From Hypericibacter terrae (GTDB lineage: Bacteria; Pseudomonadota; Alphaproteobacteria; Dongiales; Dongiaceae), in contig NZ_CP042906.1 of the NCBI RefSeq assembly GCF_008728855.1, positions 3,284,001-3,348,000 of the forward strand: DNA of 64,000 bases, read 5' to 3'. Shown piece after piece: positions 9,141-17,007 of the stretch; position 1 is the first letter of the stretch; each line of letters starts with the position of its first letter. The notes under the pieces are model-generated. The model saw only the letters and a list, made by a program, of their open reading frames with translations, was not told the origin of the DNA and made no database searches. The position numbers were made by a program, and so were the translations under genes.

Positions 9141-9170
9141 CACTCGTTCAGCGATCAGGCTGCCGATCGA

Positions 9171-10853
9171 TCAGAACAGGCCTTCGACCTCGCCTCGCGC
9201 GTTGAGCTTGATGAAGTTGGCCGACGGCACCTTGGGCAAGCCCGGCATGGTCATGATCTCGCCGCAGATCACCACCACGAACTCGGCACCCGCGGAGAGC
9301 CTGATCTCGCGCACCGGCACCACATGGTTCGAAGGTGCGCCCTTGAGGTTGGGGTCGGTCGAGAAGCTGTATTGAGTCTTCGCCATGCAGATCGGGTAGT
9401 GGCCAAACCCTGCCTTCTCATACTCGGCGAACTGGTCGCGCACCTTCTTGTCCGCAATGATGCCCTGCGCGCCATAGAGATCCTGCGCGATGGTGCGGAC
9501 CTTGTCCCAGAGCGGCATATCGTCCGGATAGAGCGTGCGGAAATTGGCCTTCCCGCCCTCGGCGATCTGCACGACCTTCCTCGCCAGTTCCTCGGTGCCG
9601 GCGCCGCCATCGGACCAATGGGTGCAACTGATGGCTTCAGCGCCGAGCTCGGCGCAGGCCTGCTTCAGGGCTGCCATCTCCGCCTCCGTGTCCGCCACGA
9701 AGCGGTTGACCGCCACCACGGGCGGGATCCCGAATCTTTTTACGTTCTCGACGTGGCGCGCCAGATTGACGATGCCCTTCTTGAGTGCTCCGACATTCTC
9801 CTTGCCGAGGTCTTCCTTGGCCACGCCGCCATGCATCTTGAGTGCACGGATGGTCGCGACAATCACGGCCGCCGACGGCTTGAGCCCCGTCTTGCGGCAT
9901 TTGATGTCGAAGAACTTCTCGGCGCCCAGGTCGGCACCGAAGCCGGCTTCCGTCACCACATACTCGCCGAGCTTGAGCGCAGTGGTGGTTGCAATCACGG
10001 AGTTGCAACCATGGGCGATGTTGGCGAACGGGCCGCCATGGATGAACGCAGGATTGTTCTCGAGCGTCTGCACCAGGTTCGGCATCAACGCGTCCTTGAG
10101 CAGGACCGTCATCGGGCCTTCCGCCTTGAGATCGCGCGCATAGACCGGTTTGCGGTCACGGGTATAAGCCACGACGATATTGCCGAGGCGACGCGACAGA
10201 TCGTTCAGGTCGGTTGCCAGACAGAAGATGGCCATCACTTCCGAAGCCACGGTGATGTCGAAGCCGTCTTCGCGCGGATAGCCGTTGGCGACACCGCCCA
10301 GCGAGGCCACGATCGAACGCAGCGCGCGATCGTTCATGTCGAGCACCCGGCGCCAGGTGATCCGACGCGAATCGATGCCGAGCTCGTTGCCCCAATAGAT
10401 GTGGTTATCGAGCAGGGCCGCCAGCAGATTGTTGGCCATGCCAATGGCATGGAAATCGCCGGTGAAATGAAGATTGATGTCTTCCATCGGCACGACCTGG
10501 GCATAGCCGCCGCCGGCCGCTCCGCCCTTCATGCCGAAGCAGGGCCCGATCGAGGGTTCGCGCAGGCAGATGACGGCCTTCTTGCCGATGCGGTTGAGAC
10601 CGTCGCCCAGCCCGACCGTGGTGGTGGTCTTGCCTTCGCCCGCCGGCGTCGGCGTGATGGCGGTGACGAGAATCAGCTTGCCGTCGGGGCGCGACCTGAG
10701 CTCGTCGACATAATGCAGGTCGATCTTGGCTTTGGAGGGTCCGTAGCGGAACAGGTGCTTTTCCGGAATTCCCAGCTTCTCGGCGATCTTCTCGATCGGC
10801 TGCATCTTGGCAGCCCGCGCGATCTCGATATCGCTACCGACCTTTTTACTCAT
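9171..10853 (-). CDS. fhs: Formate-tetrahydrofolate ligase
   Basis: 560 aa from the ATG at 10853, chosen because GAGGACAGGGAA precedes it; the longer frame to 10883 adds only ten unconserved residues. It joins formate to tetrahydrofolate with ATP, giving 10-formyl-THF. The nucleotide loop [20 protein letters not shown] (about 63-82) and the conserved [24 protein letters not shown] segment are diagnostic, as is the [11 protein letters not shown] end. Length matches the family (about 557). It lies 210 nt behind gmaS on the same strand, so it may take up C1 units from the N-methylglutamate pathway or formate. A hairpin terminator follows. Confidence 0.97.
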   Translation of the reverse strand: MSKKVGSDIEIARAAKMQPIEKIAEKLGIPEKHLFRYGPSKAKIDLHYVDELRSRPDGKLILVTAITPTPAGEGKTTTTVGLGDGLNRIGKKAVICLREPSIGPCFGMKGGAAGGGYAQVVPMEDINLHFTGDFHAIGMANNLLAALLDNHIYWGNELGIDSRRITWRRVLDMNDRALRSIVASLGGVANGYPREDGFDITVASEVMAIFCLATDLNDLSRRLGNIVVAYTRDRKPVYARDLKAEGPMTVLLKDALMPNLVQTLENNPAFIHGGPFANIAHGCNSVIATTTALKLGEYVVTEAGFGADLGAEKFFDIKCRKTGLKPSAAVIVATIRALKMHGGVAKEDLGKENVGALKKGIVNLARHVENVKRFGIPPVVAVNRFVADTEAEMAALKQACAELGAEAISCTHWSDGGAGTEELARKVVQIAEGGKANFRTLYPDDMPLWDKVRTIAQDLYGAQGIIADKKVRDQFAEYEKAGFGHYPICMAKTQYSFSTDPNLKGAPSNHVVPVREIRLSAGAEFVVVICGEIMTMPGLPKVPSANFIKLNARGEVEGLF

Positions 10854-11063
10854 CGTTCCCTGTCCTCTTGTTTGGCTTGCCACGGATGGCCGGCAGTCCG
10901 GTTCTATCCGAGCCTTTTAACGACCGAAAGGGCCGGGCCGGAGGCTATCCGGCACCGGCCGCGCCGGATGGTCCCGAAACGACGCGAATTGGCCTGGCCG
11001 GGAACACCAAATCCGGACCAGTTCAGGCTGGCCCCGCCGGAGGGCCGAAACCTGCCTTAACGC
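10854..11063 (-). other. fhs leader / gmaS-fhs intergenic region
   Basis: 210 nt without a gene. It contains GC-rich inverted repeats, including a CCGG-rich one around 10935-10975 and a possible weak hairpin at about 11027-11048 just past gmaS, but no T-tract. Whether fhs is read from the mgd/mgs operon or from a promoter here cannot be decided by eye. Confidence 0.3.
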
Positions 11064-12371
11064 TTAGCAATCCAAGGTGTTGTCCATCTCCCACTGGGTC
11101 AGATGGCGGCAATAGCGCGACCATTCCTCATGCTTCATCCGGGTATAGGCGTCGATGAAACTGTCGCCCATGGCCTCGCGCAGGACCTTGCTCTTTTCGG
11201 TCAGGCGGAGCGCGTCCAGCAGGTTCAGGGGCAGCTTCTTGGCGCCCTTCACCTTATGGCCCTCGGTATACATGTTGATATCGAGGCGCGGACCCGGGTC
11301 GCGCTTGTTGTCGACCCCGTCGAGGCCCGCCGCCAGGACGCCCGCCTGCAGCAGATAGGGATTGGCGGCGCCATCCATGAGGCGCAGCTCGAACCGGCCG
11401 GCATCCGGAATGCGGACCATGTGGGTCCGGTTGTTGCCGCCATAGGTGATGGTGTTGGGCGCCCAGGTTGCCCCGGAGAGCGTCCGCGGCGCGTTGATGC
11501 GCTTGTAGCTGTTCACGGTCGGATTGAAGAAGGAACAGAGCGCGTCGGCGGAATGGATGACGCCGCCGAGGAAGCTGTAGGCCAGCTTCGAGAGGCCGAG
11601 TTCGCCCTTCGGATCGTGGAACAGGTTGGTCTTGCCACTCTTGTCCCAGACCGAGACATGGGCGTGACAGCCATTGCCGGTCAGATTCAAGAATGGCTTG
11701 GGCATGAAGGTCGCGCGCATGCCGTGCTTCTCGGCGATCTGGCGGACCATATATTTGAAGAAGACGTGACGGTCGGCGGTCAGCAGCGCATCGTCATATT
11801 CCCAGTTCATCTCGAACTGGCCGTTGGCGTCCTCATGATCGTTCTGGTAGGGCTTCCAGCCCAGCGCCAGCATCGAGTTGCAGATCTCGGTGATGACATC
11901 GTAGCGGCGCATCAGCGCCATCTGGTCGTAACAGGGCTTCTCCTGCGAATCGAGCGAATCGGCAACCGATCTGCCATCGGGCGTAATCAGAAAATACTCG
12001 CATTCGACGCCGGTCTTCATGCGCCAGCCCTTGGCGGCGGCCTTCGCGATCTGATGCTTCAATTGCGCGCGCGGGCTGTCATGGACCTCCTTGCCGTCCA
12101 TCCAGAGATCGCTCGCGAGCCAGCCCACCTCGGGCTTCCAGGGCAGCTGGATCAGGCTGTCGGGATCGGGACGCGCGAACAGATCCGGATGGGCCGGCGT
12201 CATGTCCAGCCAGGTCGCGAAGCCGGCGAAACCCGCCCCGTCGCGCTGCATGCCAGCGATCGCCTCGGCCGGCGCCAGCTTGGCGCGCAGCTGGCCGAAC
12301 AGATCGACATAGCTGATCAGGAAATATTTGATCTTTCGCTCTTTGGCGATTTTGGAAAGGTCGGCAGCCAT
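11064..12371 (-). CDS. gmaS: Gamma-glutamylmethylamide synthetase (GlnT/type III glutamine synthetase family)
   Basis: 435 aa, the usual length of the GlnT/GmaS family. It would ligate methylamine to glutamate with ATP, the entry step of the N-methylglutamate pathway. Glutamine synthetase landmarks: Asp23 in YVDLFGQLR at the ammonium/amine site, GVECEYFL (metal-binding Glu pair), HEDANGQFE, GNGCHAHVSVW (catalytic His region), and GRFELRLMDGAANPYL near the end. By sequence alone a GlnT glutamine synthetase is possible; the adjacent mgsABC and mgdABCD argue for methylamine. It lies 134 nt after mgsC, last of the cluster. Confidence 0.85.
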   Translation of the reverse strand: MAADLSKIAKERKIKYFLISYVDLFGQLRAKLAPAEAIAGMQRDGAGFAGFATWLDMTPAHPDLFARPDPDSLIQLPWKPEVGWLASDLWMDGKEVHDSPRAQLKHQIAKAAAKGWRMKTGVECEYFLITPDGRSVADSLDSQEKPCYDQMALMRRYDVITEICNSMLALGWKPYQNDHEDANGQFEMNWEYDDALLTADRHVFFKYMVRQIAEKHGMRATFMPKPFLNLTGNGCHAHVSVWDKSGKTNLFHDPKGELGLSKLAYSFLGGVIHSADALCSFFNPTVNSYKRINAPRTLSGATWAPNTITYGGNNRTHMVRIPDAGRFELRLMDGAANPYLLQAGVLAAGLDGVDNKRDPGPRLDINMYTEGHKVKGAKKLPLNLLDALRLTEKSKVLREAMGDSFIDAYTRMKHEEWSRYCRHLTQWEMDNTLDC

Positions 12372-12505
12372 GATGTTCGTCCCCCTGCTCGAATGACCGG
12401 CCCGGAGCGGTTTTGCTCTCTATGGCCGTCGCTATGGTCGGCGCCCGCGGTTCCGGGCGGCGTCGAAATGAGGCGGCGACGCTCGCGCCGCCGCCCCGGA
12501 AATTC

Positions 12506-13840
12506 CTAAAGCCCGCCCTGCCCCGGGATCCAATTGGTCCCAGCCAAGGGCACGCGTGCCATGGCGGCGGCTTCGATCGTCAGCGCCACCAGATCCTCGG
12601 GCTCGAGATTGAGCACATGGCTCTTGCCGCAGGCGCGCGCGATGATCTGCGTCTCCATGGTCAGCACGGCCAGATAATTGGCCAGCTTGTGGCCGGCCCT
12701 GATCGGATCGAGGCGCTTGGCCAGCTCCGGATCCTGGGTCGTGATGCCGGCGGGATCGCGGCCTTCATGCCAATCGTCATAGGTGCCGGCCGTGGCGCCG
12801 ATCTTGCGATACTCGGCATCGAGCTTCGGATCGTTGTCGCCCAGCGCGATCAGCGCGGCCGTGCCGATCGAGACGGCATCGGCGCCCAGCGCCAGGGCCT
12901 TGGCCACGTCCGCGCCGTTGCGGATGCCGCCCGACACGATGAGCTGCACCTTGCGATGCATGTCGAGATCCTGCAGCGCCTGCACCGCCGGGCGGATCGC
13001 CGCCAGGGTCGGGATGCCGACATGCTCGATGAAGACTTCCTGGGTGGCGGCCGTGCCGCCCTGCATGCCGTCCAGCACCACCACATCGGCGCCGGACTTC
13101 ACCGCGAGCGCCACGTCGTAATAGGGCCGGGTCGCGCCGATCTTGACATAGACCGGCTTCTCCCAGTCGGTGATCTCGCGGATCTCCTGGATCTTGATGG
13201 TGAGATCGTCGGGCCCGGTCCAGTCGGGATGCCGGCAGGCGGAGCGCTGGTCGATGCCCTCCGGCAGGGTGCGCATCTTGGCGACGCGCGGCGAGATCTT
13301 CTGCCCCAGCAGCATACCGCCGCCGCCGGGCTTGGCGCCCTGCCCGACCACCACCTCGATCGCATCGGCCTTGCGCAGATCGTCGGGGTTCATGCCATAG
13401 CGCGACGGCAGGAGCTGATAGACCAGGATGTTGGAATGGCCCCGCTCCTCCTGGGTCATGCCGCCATCGCCCGTGGTCGTGCTGGTGCCCATCTGGCTGG
13501 CGCCCCGGCCCAGGGCTTCCTTGGCCTGGGCCGAGAGCGAGCCGAAGCTCATGCCGGCGATGGTGATGGGAATCTTGAGATGGATCGGCTTCTTCGCGAA
13601 ACGCGTCCCGAGCATGATGTCGGTCGCGCATTTCTCGCGATAGCCTTCCAACGGATAGCGCGACACCGACGCGCCGAGGAAGACGAGATCGTCGAAATGC
13701 GGAACCTTGCGCTTGGCGCCGAAGCCGCGGATGTCATAGATGCCCGTGGCCGCGGCGCGCTGGATCTCGGCGATCGCATATTCGTCGAAGGTGGCCGAGC
13801 GGCGCGGCGGCATCGGCACGGGAGAGAAGGTGGCGCTCAT
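12506..13840 (-). CDS. mgsC: N-methylglutamate synthase FMN subunit C (GltB/GlxD-like)
   Basis: 444 aa from the ATG at 13840, 13 nt after the mgsB stop; an upstream in-frame ATG at 13879 would overlap mgsB by 26 nt. It matches the FMN-binding domain of glutamate synthase: AGMSFGSLSAQAKEALGRGA, GQGAKPGGGGMLLGQK, LDGMQGGTAAT, SGGIRNGADVAKALALGADAV. The segment that in GltB holds the 3Fe-4S cysteines reads WHEGRDPAGITTQDPELAKRL here and has no Cys. That suits a transfer of glutamate onto methylamine with no net redox change. It works with mgsA and mgsB in the cytoplasm. Confidence 0.9.
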   Translation of the reverse strand: MSATFSPVPMPPRRSATFDEYAIAEIQRAAATGIYDIRGFGAKRKVPHFDDLVFLGASVSRYPLEGYREKCATDIMLGTRFAKKPIHLKIPITIAGMSFGSLSAQAKEALGRGASQMGTSTTTGDGGMTQEERGHSNILVYQLLPSRYGMNPDDLRKADAIEVVVGQGAKPGGGGMLLGQKISPRVAKMRTLPEGIDQRSACRHPDWTGPDDLTIKIQEIREITDWEKPVYVKIGATRPYYDVALAVKSGADVVVLDGMQGGTAATQEVFIEHVGIPTLAAIRPAVQALQDLDMHRKVQLIVSGGIRNGADVAKALALGADAVSIGTAALIALGDNDPKLDAEYRKIGATAGTYDDWHEGRDPAGITTQDPELAKRLDPIRAGHKLANYLAVLTMETQIIARACGKSHVLNLEPEDLVALTIEAAAMARVPLAGTNWIPGQGGL

Positions 13841-13853
13841 GGCTGATCTCGCT

Positions 13854-14537
13854 TCAATAGGCGTCGGCGTTGTCGACATGGAAATTATAGAGCCGGCGCG
13901 CCGACCCGTAGCGCCTGAAGCGCTTCGCGTCGGCTTTGATCCCGGCGCGAGCCAGCAGTTTCTCGAGCTTGGCCAGATGGTGCGGCGTCATCTTCTTCTC
14001 GACGCAGTCCGCACCCAGGCTCTCGACCTTGCCCTGCACATAGAGGCGGGCCTCGTAGATGGAATCGCCGAGGCTCGAGCCGGCATCGCCGCAGACGACG
14101 AGGCTGCCGCCCTGCGCCATGAAGGCGCTCATATGGCCGACCGACCCGCCCACCACGATGTCGATGCCCTTCATCGAGATGCCGCAGCGCAAGCCCGCAT
14201 CGCCCTCGATCACGAGCAGGCCACCGCGCCCGGTGGCGCCGGCCGCGTCCGAGGCATTGCCCTTCACGCGCACTTCGCCGGACATCATGTTTTCGGCCAG
14301 GCCCACGCCGCAATGGCCGTTCACGAGGATGGTCGCTTCCTTGTTCATGCCGGCGCAGTAATAGCCGGGATGCCCGTCGATCGTGACCTCGATCGGCAGG
14401 GTCAGGCCGGCGCAGAGCGCATGCGCTCCCTTCGGATTGACGACGCGCCAGGCCTTCTCGTTGGTTTCCGGCGGCAGATGATGCAAACGGTCGTTGAGAT
14501 CGCGAACCGAGCTGTGGGCCAGATCGACAGTGATCAT
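13854..14537 (-). CDS. mgsB: N-methylglutamate synthase subunit B (GlxC/GltB C-terminal beta-helix domain)
   Basis: 227 aa. The ATG at 14537 overlaps the mgsA stop by four bases (ATGA), which fixes the start. The protein is the right-handed beta-helix (GXGXG) domain found at the C-terminus of glutamate synthase and in GlxC: repeated turns such as VNGHCGVGLAENMMSGEVRVKG, GRGGLLVIEGDAG, KGIDIVVGGSVGHM and GGSLVVCGDAGSSLGDS. In split systems it is a structural partner linking the amidotransferase (MgsA) and FMN (MgsC) subunits. It has no catalytic motif of its own. Confidence 0.9.
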   Translation of the reverse strand: MITVDLAHSSVRDLNDRLHHLPPETNEKAWRVVNPKGAHALCAGLTLPIEVTIDGHPGYYCAGMNKEATILVNGHCGVGLAENMMSGEVRVKGNASDAAGATGRGGLLVIEGDAGLRCGISMKGIDIVVGGSVGHMSAFMAQGGSLVVCGDAGSSLGDSIYEARLYVQGKVESLGADCVEKKMTPHHLAKLEKLLARAGIKADAKRFRRYGSARRLYNFHVDNADAY

Positions 14538-15442
14538 GCCGCGGCCTGCACATCCCAGGTGTAAACGACGGCCGGCGCCGGCGCCCAGACCTTGGCCTTG
14601 TCCGCGCCCGGCAGATTGGCGATCGAGCGATATTCCGAGGCCATCGCCACCCAATCGTCGGTTTCGGCCAGGACCGCCGGTTTGCAGGCGAAGGCATCAC
14701 GCAACACGGCGAAGCCGTTCCGCGTGCCCATGGTGAAGGTATAGAAGCCGTCCAGGTCTTTGAGGCCGGCCTCGAGCGCTTCGGCCAGGCTCGCCCCCTC
14801 GCTCAGGCGCTGCGCGAAATAGCGTGCCGCCACCTCGCTGTCGTTGTCGGTCTCGAACTCGTGGCCGCGATGCCGCAGCCAGCGGCGCAGATTGTTGTGG
14901 TTCGAGAGCGAGCCGTTATGCACGAGGCACATGTCCGAGGCCGCCGTGAAGGGATGCGAATGCTCGGTCGTGACCGCGCTCTCGGTCGCCATCCTGGTAT
15001 GACCGATGGCATGCGTGCCCTCCATCTTGGCGAGGCCGTAGCGGTCGGCGACCTGCTTGGGCAGGCCCATATCCTTGTAAACCTCCATCACCTGGCCATA
15101 GCCCATGATGCGGATTTCGGGATGATGCGCCTTGAGCCAGCCGCGAACATTCGCGTCCGGCGCCGAGACGGTCATGACCACGTGGTTGGCCTTGGTCTCG
15201 ATATCGACCTCGGCCTTGAGCGCCTCGCCGAGCGCGCCGCCGATCTCGCGCCAGTGGAAATGCGGGTCGGCATGGAACAGCGTCAGCTTCGAGTCCTTGC
15301 CCGTGACCGGCTTGTGATAGACCGCGATGCCCGCGCTGTCGGGGCCGCGCTCGGTCATCTCCACAAGCATATGGCTCAGATGCCGGCCGAGGCTGGGCCT
15401 CAAGGCCGGATTCTTGAGGAAGAGTCCGACGATTCCGCACAT
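14534..15442 (-). CDS. mgsA: N-methylglutamate synthase subunit A (GlxB, class II glutamine amidotransferase)
   Basis: 302 aa. The start at 15442 is set by the N-terminal nucleophile: MCGIVGLF puts Cys2 first after Met removal, as in all class II amidotransferases. Further motifs are RGPDSAGIAVY, GHTRMATESAV, HPF and VHNGSLSNHNNLRRWL, which form the glutaminase pocket. In this pathway it is thought to work on gamma-glutamylmethylamide. It follows the XRE regulator with a 111-nt gap that contains a palindrome and probably a promoter, and is coupled to mgsB by a 4-nt overlap. Confidence 0.92.
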   Translation of the reverse strand: MCGIVGLFLKNPALRPSLGRHLSHMLVEMTERGPDSAGIAVYHKPVTGKDSKLTLFHADPHFHWREIGGALGEALKAEVDIETKANHVVMTVSAPDANVRGWLKAHHPEIRIMGYGQVMEVYKDMGLPKQVADRYGLAKMEGTHAIGHTRMATESAVTTEHSHPFTAASDMCLVHNGSLSNHNNLRRWLRHRGHEFETDNDSEVAARYFAQRLSEGASLAEALEAGLKDLDGFYTFTMGTRNGFAVLRDAFACKPAVLAETDDWVAMASEYRSIANLPGADKAKVWAPAPAVVYTWDVQAAA

Positions 15443-15516
15443 GGGAAGATCCTTTCGGGAGTGCCCGACAAAAGTCCGGGGGACGATAGCCCAGGCGGGG
15501 CGGGGAATCAATGATA

Positions 15517-15542
15517 AGGAAACAATGTTTCCTGTCAGGAAA
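15517..15542. promoter_or_regulatory. Candidate operator upstream of mgsA
   Basis: A perfect inverted repeat AGGAAAC-aat-GTTTCCT at 15517-15533 is followed by another AGGAAA half-site at 15537-15542. It lies about 75 nt before the mgsA start and just past the XRE regulator stop. A GTTTCCTG octamer from it recurs before mgdA at 21553-21560. Binding by the XRE/cupin protein is inference. Confidence 0.4.
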
Positions 15543-15553
15543 TCGCTGCGGAA

Positions 15554-16276
15554 TCAGCCTTCTGCATCGCGCGGATAGCAGATGATCGAGAGGAACCGGA
15601 TCGGCAGCTTGCGCAGCTCGTCGGGACCGTGCGGCACGTCCGCATCGAAGAACAGCGAGTCGCCCGGCAGAAGCGTGTAGGTGCGGTCGCCATGGCGATA
15701 GCTGACCTCGCCCTCGAGCATGAAGATGAACTCGACGCCGTCATGCTGGAACAGCGGAAACACGTCGGAATCCGCGGTCAGGGTGATCATATAGGGCTCG
15801 ACCGAGATGCTCTTGCGCAGCGTATGGCCGAGCAGCTGGTACTGATGCCCGGCGCGCGTGCCGCGGCGCTCGATCTGCAAGCCCTGCCCCGCCTTGACGA
15901 AGGTGGCGTCGCGTTCCTCCTCGAAACGGCGGAAGAAGGCCGTGACCGGCACATGGAGCGCCACCGAGAGGGCCCGCAGGGTCGCCAGCGAGGGCGAGGT
16001 CATGCCGTTCTCGATCTTGGACAGCATGCCGGCCGAGAGCTCGGCTATCTTGGCGAGTTCGGCCACCGTCATGTTGAGCTTGCGTCGGAAGTCGCGCACC
16101 TCGCGCCCGATCGCCTCCTCGAGCCGGCCATGGCGCTTGTCGATCAGGCCGTGCGGGTCCTGGAACTCCTGCACCGTCTCCGACGCCGGACGTTTCGCGG
16201 GTTTCCGGGGCGCGGCCCCGCCCTTGCGCGCCTCCGATCCCGGCGCGCCCGCCCCGGTCTTGCGCTTGCCCTTCAC
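15554..16276 (-). CDS. XRE/cupin transcriptional regulator
   Basis: 240 aa from a GTG at 16276 that overlaps the mgdD stop (GTGA); the longer frame to 16360 lies inside mgdD. After a basic, Ala/Lys-rich N-terminus (about 1-45) comes an XRE helix-turn-helix (about 60-115: LNMTVAELAKIAELSAGML, IENGMTSPSLATLRAL) and a C-terminal cupin domain (about 165-235: VFPLFQHDGVEFIFMLEGEV, YTLLPGDSLFFDADVPHGP). Such two-domain regulators, like PuuR, often sense a small metabolite of the pathway they control. Its place between mgdD and mgsA makes it the likely regulator of methylamine use. Confidence 0.9.
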   Translation of the reverse strand: MKGKRKTGAGAPGSEARKGGAAPRKPAKRPASETVQEFQDPHGLIDKRHGRLEEAIGREVRDFRRKLNMTVAELAKIAELSAGMLSKIENGMTSPSLATLRALSVALHVPVTAFFRRFEEERDATFVKAGQGLQIERRGTRAGHQYQLLGHTLRKSISVEPYMITLTADSDVFPLFQHDGVEFIFMLEGEVSYRHGDRTYTLLPGDSLFFDADVPHGPDELRKLPIRFLSIICYPRDAEG

Positions 16277-17004
16277 CGCGCCTCGGCCAGACGGCGCAGC
16301 GCGCCCAGTCCGATCGGCTGGCCGTCGAATTCGGCCATCGCATCGACGAGGCAGCCCCACATATATTCCGCCGACGCGCTGTCGGTCAGCAGGTGATAGG
16401 CCGGCATCTCGCCGAAATAGTCGCGGATCAGGATGGCGCTGATCTTGGCGACCGAGGTCTGCGCGATCTGGCCCTGCTTGAATTTATGCGCGCGCAGATC
16501 GACGCCGCAGATCTTCGCGAACATCGCCGGCGCCTGCCAGCCCGAGATCATGAACCAGCAATGGCTCTCGGCGCGAGGCATCGGATAACCGATGAGCTTG
16601 CGCGGTTTCTCGGCCCCCCAGTTCCAGGCGCCGTTGAGCCGGTCGATCAGGCCGGCCTCGCCCTTGAGGCTGTCGATCAGGAAGATCTCCGTGGGCGCGA
16701 GCCTCGCCGCCAGCGAGCCATCGGCCTGGCGATAGGCCATGTTGCTGTCGGGCCCGATCATCATGCCCTGGGCGGTCAGCCATTCGACGGTGCCGGTGCC
16801 CTTGAAGCCGGTGCGCGGCAGGGGCGAGAGATCGGTCAGCGCAAGCCGCCGGCCGATGCCGACTTCCTCGTCGACGGAGCGGCCGAGCCGCATGGCGACC
16901 GCACTGTCGCGGATCGCTGCCCATTCGGCGCCCTTGGCGTCCAGCAGGCGATAGACATAGCTACGGCGGTTGAAGGCGGTCGGGGAGACGGTCGCACTGG
17001 CCAT
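16273..17004 (-). CDS. mgdD: N-methylglutamate dehydrogenase subunit D (sarcosine oxidase gamma-like)
   Basis: 243 aa. It matches the gamma subunit of heterotetrameric sarcosine oxidase, a T-protein-like fold that packs against the alpha subunit. Visible family segments include LTDLSPLPRTGFKGTG, a proposed core LIDRLNGAW, and a WFMISGWQAPAMFAKICGVDLRAHKF region towards the C-terminus, followed by SVAKISAILIRDY. It starts only 3 nt after mgdC and overlaps the regulator by 4 nt, so translation is coupled on both sides. It is longer than the typical gamma subunit (about 200 aa), with extra length near the N-terminus. Confidence 0.88.
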   Translation of the reverse strand: MASATVSPTAFNRRSYVYRLLDAKGAEWAAIRDSAVAMRLGRSVDEEVGIGRRLALTDLSPLPRTGFKGTGTVEWLTAQGMMIGPDSNMAYRQADGSLAARLAPTEIFLIDSLKGEAGLIDRLNGAWNWGAEKPRKLIGYPMPRAESHCWFMISGWQAPAMFAKICGVDLRAHKFKQGQIAQTSVAKISAILIRDYFGEMPAYHLLTDSASAEYMWGCLVDAMAEFDGQPIGLGALRRLAEAR

Positions 17005-17007
17005 GGC

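Noticed and set aside
11064-12371. Ordinary type III glutamine synthetase (glnT)
   Set aside because: Not excluded by sequence, but the complete mgs and mgd gene sets in canonical order make gamma-glutamylmethylamide synthetase the better call.
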